NCBI GenBank assembly: GCA_002494205.1
Contig: DLBE01000050.1
Coordinates: 1-9,743, forward strand
Source of the DNA: Caryophanales bacterium UBA7029
Lineage (GTDB): Bacteria > Bacillota_I > Bacilli_A > RFN20 > CAG-826
Length of the DNA: 9,743 nucleotides
Direction: 5' to 3'
This document shows positions 6,070 through 9,743 of this stretch, one piece after another. A program made the translations under genes and the position numbers. Position 1 is the first letter of the stretch, and each line of letters starts with the position of its first letter. The notes beneath the pieces were generated by a model. It ran no database searches. It was not told the origin of the DNA and saw only the letters and a list, made by a program, of their open reading frames with translations.

Positions 6070-7353
6070 ATGCGAAAAGTGAATATAGTTGGCGGTGGAC
6101 TTGCGGGTGTTGAAGCCTGTTATTTTTTCTTAAAAAGAAATTATGAAGTTCACTTATACGAAATGCGCCCTAAAAAAATGACTGGCGCACATGTAACTGG
6201 TAATTTTGGTGAATTAGTTTGTTCAAATTCTCTAAAGTCAAATAAACTAGATAATGCTTGCGGACTTCTTAAAGAAGAGATGAGACATATGGACTCATTA
6301 ACTATGAAAGTAGCAGCTGAAACGGCAGTTCCTAGCGGGAATGCTTTAAGTGTTGATAGAGATGCATTTTCTCAAAAAATCACTGAAATTCTTAGAAATT
6401 TTCCTAATTTAGTTGTTCACGAAAAGGAAATTGACGGCTTCATAGAAGGACCCACAATTATTGCAACTGGTCCTTTAACAGCTGATAAATTAGCAAGTAA
6501 ATTGGCAGATACAATTGGTCAAAAATCGCTTTTCTTTTTCGATGCGTCTGCTCCTATTGTTTCAAAAGATTCAATTGATATGAATATTGCTTACAAAAAA
6601 TCTCGTTATGATCAAGGTGATGATTCATACATTAATTGCCCATTTTCAGAAGAACAATACGATAGATTTTATGAAGAATTAATTAATGCCCAAGTAGCGC
6701 TTGTTCATGACTTTGATAAAAACTACTTTGAAGGATGTATGCCAATCGAGGTAATGGCAAAACGAGGAAAAGATACATTAAGATACGGACCAATGAAACC
6801 GAAAGGACTGCAAGTTGAAGGTAGAGAAAAATTTCATGCTGTTATCCAATTAAGACAAGATAATTTAAATGGCGATTTATTTAACATTGTTGGATTCCAA
6901 ACAAACCTAACTTATCCAGAACAAAAGAGAGTTTTCAGGATGATTCCTGGACTCGAAAATGCTGAATTTGTTCGTTATGGACTCATGCATAGAAACACTT
7001 ATATTTGCTCTCCAAAAGCACTCAATAAAGACCTAAGTTTAAAGGCAAAACCAAATACTTTTTTAGCTGGTCAATTAATAGGGGTTGAAGGTTATGTAGA
7101 ATCTGCCGCAATGGGAATTTTAGCGGCCTCATTTTTATATAAAAAATTAGAAGGAAAAGCACAGGTAATTCCTTCTTTAAAGACTATGTTAGGCTCATTG
7201 TACAACTTTGTTGTAAATGGTAATCCGGATACTTTTCAACCTATGAACGCAAACTTTGGAATTTTGTATGGAGCAAATAAACATAATCGTGAAGAAACTA
7301 TTCAAAATTCACTTGTTGAAACTGATAAATTTTGGGCGAAAGTAAATGACTGA
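6070..7353 (+). CDS. trmFO: Folate/FAD-dependent tRNA m5U54 methyltransferase TrmFO (Gid)
   Basis: TrmFO makes 5-methyluridine at position 54 in the T-loop of tRNAs, taking the carbon from methylenetetrahydrofolate and reducing power from FAD, unlike the SAM-dependent TrmA of enterics. The 427-residue protein starts with the FAD-binding dinucleotide fold VNIVGGGLAGVEA (4-16). C51 in GELVCSNSLKSN and C223 in EGCMPIEVMA correspond to the two functional cysteines (C53 and C226) of the Bacillus enzyme. LRYGPMKPKGL (237-247) and the C-terminal GQLIGVEGYVESAAMG block are family hallmarks. Length is normal. The ATG has no Shine-Dalgarno site and lies 7 nt downstream of an extended -10, so a leaderless transcript is predicted. 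The 3' end overlaps xerC by 8 nt (ATGACTGA), so the two are co-transcribed, as gid-codV is in Bacillus. Confidence 0.96.
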   Translation: MRKVNIVGGGLAGVEACYFFLKRNYEVHLYEMRPKKMTGAHVTGNFGELVCSNSLKSNKLDNACGLLKEEMRHMDSLTMKVAAETAVPSGNALSVDRDAFSQKITEILRNFPNLVVHEKEIDGFIEGPTIIATGPLTADKLASKLADTIGQKSLFFFDASAPIVSKDSIDMNIAYKKSRYDQGDDSYINCPFSEEQYDRFYEELINAQVALVHDFDKNYFEGCMPIEVMAKRGKDTLRYGPMKPKGLQVEGREKFHAVIQLRQDNLNGDLFNIVGFQTNLTYPEQKRVFRMIPGLENAEFVRYGLMHRNTYICSPKALNKDLSLKAKPNTFLAGQLIGVEGYVESAAMGILAASFLYKKLEGKAQVIPSLKTMLGSLYNFVVNGNPDTFQPMNANFGILYGANKHNREETIQNSLVETDKFWAKVND

Positions 7354-8221
7354 GATTTCAGAATTTTTGCAGCATTTAAAGTTTGAGCTTAACTACTCAG
7401 ACTTAACTATAAAATCATATGAGCAGGATATTGTTAATTTTTCTACTTTTTTAGGAAGTGTTGGACATGGGTTTATTGATGCTAACCCACAGTTAATTCG
7501 AATTTATTTATCCAAGCAACTTGAAGAAGGAAAAAGCAAAATAACATGCTGTAGAAGAATTGCTGCATTGCGTCATTTTTATTCGTTTTTAATGAAGAAA
7601 AATTACATAAAATCTAACCCATTTTTATTAGTGGGAGCTCCTAAAAAAGAGATTCGTTATCCGGAAGCTCTTTATTTGGAGCAGGTTGAATTACTCTTCC
7701 AGAAAAATAAGGAAAGAAAAGACAACTTGAAATATAGAGATCAAGCCATAATTGAACTTCTTTATGCCTCTGGTATCAGAGTTAGTGAACTTGTGAATAT
7801 TAAGATGAACTCAATCGATATGAAAAATCGTGTTATCAGAGTTTTCGGAAAAGGAAGAAAAGAACGTTTGGTGATGTTTTCAAAATCTTGCCAATCTACA
7901 ATAGTAGATTATCTTAACTATAGATACTCTAAAAGTGATTATTTATTCACAAATTCTAAAGGTGAACAATTAACCACTAGAGGTGTTGAATACATTGTTG
8001 ATGAGATTCAAAAGAAGTGTAATCTTCAACTTGGGATTCACCCTCATACATTTAGACACACCTTTGCTACCCATCTTTTAGAAGGTGGTGCAGATTTAAG
8101 AGTTATTCAAGAATTGCTCGGTCACGAATCAATTAATACAACACAAATTTATACTCACATAACCGAAGAAGCTATGAAACAGCAGTTCAATATGTCTCAT
8201 CCAAGAGCCAAAAAGCGTTGA
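7346..8221 (+). CDS. xerC: Site-specific tyrosine recombinase XerC (CodV)
   Basis: XerC and XerD resolve chromosome dimers at dif near the terminus during division. The 291-residue protein has the SAM-like core-binding N-terminal domain (about 1-90) and the tyrosine-recombinase catalytic domain (about 105-291). All six active-site residues are visible: R145 in ASGIRVSEL, K169 in GKGRKER, H234 and R237 in HPHTFRHTFATHLL, H260 in LLGH and the nucleophile Y269 in IYTH. XerC rather than XerD is inferred from position after trmFO (gid-codV in Bacillus); sequence alone separates them poorly. The ATG overlaps the trmFO stop and has no clear Shine-Dalgarno site, so translational coupling is likely. 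In Bacillus clpQ, clpY and codY follow; none is present here, and rpsB comes next. Confidence 0.93.
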   Translation: MTEISEFLQHLKFELNYSDLTIKSYEQDIVNFSTFLGSVGHGFIDANPQLIRIYLSKQLEEGKSKITCCRRIAALRHFYSFLMKKNYIKSNPFLLVGAPKKEIRYPEALYLEQVELLFQKNKERKDNLKYRDQAIIELLYASGIRVSELVNIKMNSIDMKNRVIRVFGKGRKERLVMFSKSCQSTIVDYLNYRYSKSDYLFTNSKGEQLTTRGVEYIVDEIQKKCNLQLGIHPHTFRHTFATHLLEGGADLRVIQELLGHESINTTQIYTHITEEAMKQQFNMSHPRAKKR

Positions 8222-8240
8222 AATTCTTAACAATTTTCAT

Positions 8241-8256
8241 ATAGTTTAAAAACTAT
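8241..8256. repeat. Perfect 16-bp palindrome between xerC and the rpsB promoter
   Basis: ATAGTTT (8241-8247) and AAACTAT (8250-8256) are perfect inverted repeats around AA. The element lies 20 nt after the xerC stop and directly abuts the rpsB -35 box (8257-8262). As RNA it would be a weak all-but-one A-U hairpin followed by UUGAGUUAUU, a poor T-tract, so it may be a weak xerC terminator or an operator. I cannot decide which. Confidence 0.35.
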
Positions 8257-8285
8257 TTGAGTTATTACAATGGGAGTGCTATTAT
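8257..8285 (+). promoter_or_regulatory. Sigma-A promoter of rpsB-tsf with extended -10
   Basis: TTGAGT (8257-8262), a 17-bp spacer and TATTAT (8280-8285) preceded by TGC (extended -10, TGn) make a strong promoter, with a start near 8292. It produces an unusually long leader of about 130 nt before the rpsB ATG. Confidence 0.75.
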
Positions 8286-8291
8286 ATTGAC

Positions 8292-8420
8292 ACTCTTTTT
8301 CTTATAGAGAAAGAGAATTACACACACTATGAATTCAATTTCCGAGTCCCGTGACCACGGGGTCGAAAACGGGGGAGATTGTTAGAAGTAGTGGAGGCAA
8401 AAACGAATAGGAGGCCTAAA
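8292..8420 (+). promoter_or_regulatory. Structured 5' leader of rpsB, candidate S2 autoregulatory RNA
   Basis: The leader begins with a hairpin CUCUUU (8293-8298) / AAAGAG (8310-8315). A strong G-C hairpin follows: CGA (8343-8345), a bulged G, UCCCGU (8347-8352), loop GACC (8353-8356), ACGGGG (8357-8362) and UCG (8363-8365). The 3' arm ACGGGG recurs at 8369-8374, so UCCCGU has two mutually exclusive partners. Two purine-rich segments follow, GUGGAGG (8391-8397) and the true AGGAGG (8409-8414). Repression of rpsB-tsf by S2 through its leader is established in E. coli; here it is inferred from position and structure only. Confidence 0.5.
8409..8414 (+). promoter_or_regulatory. Shine-Dalgarno site that fixes the rpsB start
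   Basis: A perfect AGGAGG lies 6 nt before the ATG at 8421. The same frame stays open upstream to a TTG at 8379, but that codon has no properly spaced ribosome site and the extra residues do not resemble S2, so 8421 is the start. Confidence 0.9.
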
Positions 8421-9500
8421 ATGGCAGAAGAAAAGAAAGTCGAAGCAGTTGCTCAAGAAAAACCAGCTGCAGAAGAAAACGTCATGGAAATGGTAATGCA
8501 TGACGAAAATGCTCCAATCATTACCATCAGAAAACTTCTTGAAGGTGGAGTTCACTTTGGACACAACACAAGAAAATGGAATCCTAAAATGGGCAAATAC
8601 ATCTATGGTGCTCGTAACGGAATCTATCTTATTGACCTTGTCAAATCAGCAGAATGTGTCAAAGAAGCATATCTTGCCTTAAAGAAAATCGTTGATGAAA
8701 GCGGAAAAGTCTTATTTGTTGGTGTTAAACCACAAGCAAAGGCTTTAGTAGAAGCAGAAGCACAACGTTGTGGATCATTCTACATCACAAACAGATGGTT
8801 AGGTGGTACCTTAACCAACTTCAAGACAATTCAATCAAGAATTCGTCGCTTAAAAGAACTTGAAACTATGGAAATTGACGGAACATATGACCGCCTTCCA
8901 AAGAAAGAAGTTGCTTTACTTAGAAAAGAACAAGAAAAACTCGCCAAGAACCTTTCTGGTATTAAAGAAATGAGAAAGATTCCTAACGCAGTCTTTGTTT
9001 GTGACCCAATGACCGAACACAATGCAGTAGCAGAAGCTCGTAAATTACATATTCCAGTCTTTGGTATTTGTGATACAAATACTGACCCTGATATGGTTGA
9101 CTATGTTATTCCAGGAAATGATGACGCAGTTCGTTCATTAACTGTTTTAGTTAAATTAATGGCTGACGCTGTTGTTGAATCAAAAGGCGGAATTACCGAA
9201 GTTGCTTATGTTAAGGATGAACTTGAAGAAGCAACAATGAAAGATGCTGTTAGACTTGCAGATAAAGAAAATGCTGAAAGAATCGCAGCAATTAGAAAAG
9301 CTCGCCAAGAAAAGCAAGAAAGATTCGAAAAGATGCAAGCTCTCCGTAAACAAAAAGAAGAATCAAGAAAAGCTGGCGAAGAAAAAGCTCCTGAAGCTCC
9401 AAAAGCTGAAGAAGTGAAAGAAGAAAAGGCTGAAGAAAAACCTGAAGCAAAGAAACCTGCAGCAAAAAAAGCTCCAGCAAAGAAAGCTGAGGAAAAATAA
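8421..9500 (+). CDS. rpsB: 30S ribosomal protein S2 with extended N- and C-termini
   Basis: S2 binds late on the 30S head-body junction and is needed for S1 docking and mRNA binding. The S2 core is unmistakable: IRKLLEGGVHFGHNTRKWNPKM, IYLIDL, SGKVLFVGVKPQAK, RWLGGTLTNFKTIQSRI, PNAVFVCDP, HIPVFGICDTNTDP and YVIPGNDDA, ending near residue 257. The protein is 359 residues, about 100 longer than typical. There is an N-terminal extension of about 30 residues rich in Glu, Ala and Lys, and a tail of about 100 residues. The tail begins as a charged probable coiled coil (RKARQEKQERFEKMQALRKQ) and becomes low-complexity Ala/Lys/Glu/Pro. Start choice rests on AGGAGG 6 nt upstream. tsf follows after 2 nt without promoter or terminator, the conserved rpsB-tsf operon. 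Expression is likely controlled through the leader RNA. Confidence 0.96.
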   Translation: MAEEKKVEAVAQEKPAAEENVMEMVMHDENAPIITIRKLLEGGVHFGHNTRKWNPKMGKYIYGARNGIYLIDLVKSAECVKEAYLALKKIVDESGKVLFVGVKPQAKALVEAEAQRCGSFYITNRWLGGTLTNFKTIQSRIRRLKELETMEIDGTYDRLPKKEVALLRKEQEKLAKNLSGIKEMRKIPNAVFVCDPMTEHNAVAEARKLHIPVFGICDTNTDPDMVDYVIPGNDDAVRSLTVLVKLMADAVVESKGGITEVAYVKDELEEATMKDAVRLADKENAERIAAIRKARQEKQERFEKMQALRKQKEESRKAGEEKAPEAPKAEEVKEEKAEEKPEAKKPAAKKAPAKKAEEK

Positions 9501-9502
9501 TT

Positions 9503-9743
9503 ATGCCAAGCATGATCGAACTCATTAAAGAATTACGTGATCGTACTGGCGCTGGCATGATGGACTGTAAGAGAGCTCTTGAAGCCACCGGTTCAGATGT
9601 CGAAAAAGCAATTGACTGGTTAAGAGAAAAAGGAATTGCTAAGGCACAAGCCAAGTCTTCTAGAATTGCTGCTGAAGGTTTAGCAAGTGTTGTTGTTAGT
9701 GGCGATAAAGCCATTATTCTTGAAGTTAACTGTGAAACAGATT
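9503..9743 (+). CDS. tsf: Elongation factor Ts, 5' part only (runs off the window)
   Basis: EF-Ts is the guanine nucleotide exchange factor that regenerates EF-Tu-GTP in translation elongation. The 80 visible residues contain the N-terminal UBA-like domain with IKELRDRTGAGMMDCKRAL (7-25), the signature that contacts EF-Tu, followed by AIDWLREKGIAKA and IILEVNCETD, a second conserved block. The ATG is at 9503, two bases after the rpsB stop, with GAGGA about 9 nt upstream at the end of rpsB, so it is translated from the rpsB transcript. The rest of the gene (normally about 290 codons) lies beyond the window. Identity is very secure. Confidence 0.96.
   Translation, partial: MPSMIELIKELRDRTGAGMMDCKRALEATGSDVEKAIDWLREKGIAKAQAKSSRIAAEGLASVVVSGDKAIILEVNCETD

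Noticed and set aside
8287..8308. A second rpsB promoter from TTGACA at 8287
   Set aside because: The nearest -10-like TATAGA is only 10 bp away, and no -10 occurs at 16-18 bp.
8329..8385. An 18-codon upstream ORF in the rpsB leader (ATG 8329, TAG 8383)
   Set aside because: It has no usable Shine-Dalgarno site, no regulatory codon run, and coincides with a stable hairpin that explains the sequence better.
8379..8420. A longer rpsB start at TTG 8379 adding 14 residues
   Set aside because: No spaced Shine-Dalgarno site precedes it, the added residues do not resemble S2, and a perfect AGGAGG sits 6 nt before the ATG at 8421.
9292..9714. A 140-codon open frame on the minus strand across rpsB/tsf, plus shorter antisense frames in rbgA, dprA and rpsB
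   Set aside because: They are shadows of strongly conserved genes on the other strand. The Leu-rich composition comes from the Lys/Glu repeats of S2 and there are no start signals.
1..9743. Mobile elements, CRISPR arrays, tRNA/rRNA genes, toxin-antitoxin or defence modules
   Set aside because: No direct repeat arrays, terminal inverted repeats, transposase motifs or cloverleaf patterns were seen. XerC is a complete housekeeping recombinase in its usual place, not a phage integrase.

Overview
This window holds conserved housekeeping genes from a low-GC, Gram-positive (Bacillota) chromosome. Four things support that assignment. The DNA is AT-rich. The proteins are clear relatives of Bacillus-type RbgA, TrmFO, XerC, DprA and SipS-like signal peptidase. 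The gene order rplS / rbgA / rnhB / dprA / topA / trmFO / xerC / rpsB / tsf is the order recalled from Bacillus-type genomes, minus several intervening genes. Promoters are of the sigma-A (TTGACA / TATAAT) type. TGA is a stop codon here (topA, trmFO and xerC end in it) and Trp is TGG, so this is not a Mycoplasma/Spiroplasma-type code. My best guess is a small-genome member of Bacilli close to Erysipelotrichia or code-11 Mollicutes relatives; this is inference.

Layout. The left edge (1-152, minus strand) is the 5' part of rpsP (S16), read leftwards from a perfect-consensus promoter. It is divergent from rplS (L19, 362-709), which has its own promoter, a structured leader and a terminator. Next, in the same direction, is an overlapping set lepB-rbgA-rnhB (817-3000), then dprA (3084-3887), topA with its own promoter (3969-6032), a terminator fused to an extended -10 promoter, the overlapping pair trmFO-xerC (6070-8221), and rpsB (S2, 8421-9500) with a long structured leader, followed by the start of tsf (EF-Ts, 9503 to the window edge).

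Functions. The genes serve ribosome synthesis and assembly (S16, L19, RbgA, S2), translation elongation (EF-Ts), tRNA modification (TrmFO), protein export (signal peptidase I) and chromosome maintenance (RNase HII, DprA, topoisomerase I, XerC). They look co-located rather than members of one pathway.

I see no mobile element, CRISPR array, tRNA or rRNA, prophage or defence system, and no previously undescribed multi-gene system. The points worth a second look are in expression signals. Three genes (lepB, topA, trmFO) have good promoters placed so close to the ATG that their mRNAs should be leaderless or nearly so. The ribosomal protein genes instead have leaders and strong Shine-Dalgarno (SD) sites. 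A near-perfect palindrome covers the rpsP -35 box. The rpsB leader contains a duplicated ACGGGG that could form alternative hairpins. S2 carries an unusually long Ala/Lys/Glu-rich tail. The rpsP-to-rplS operon recalled from many bacteria is broken into divergent units.
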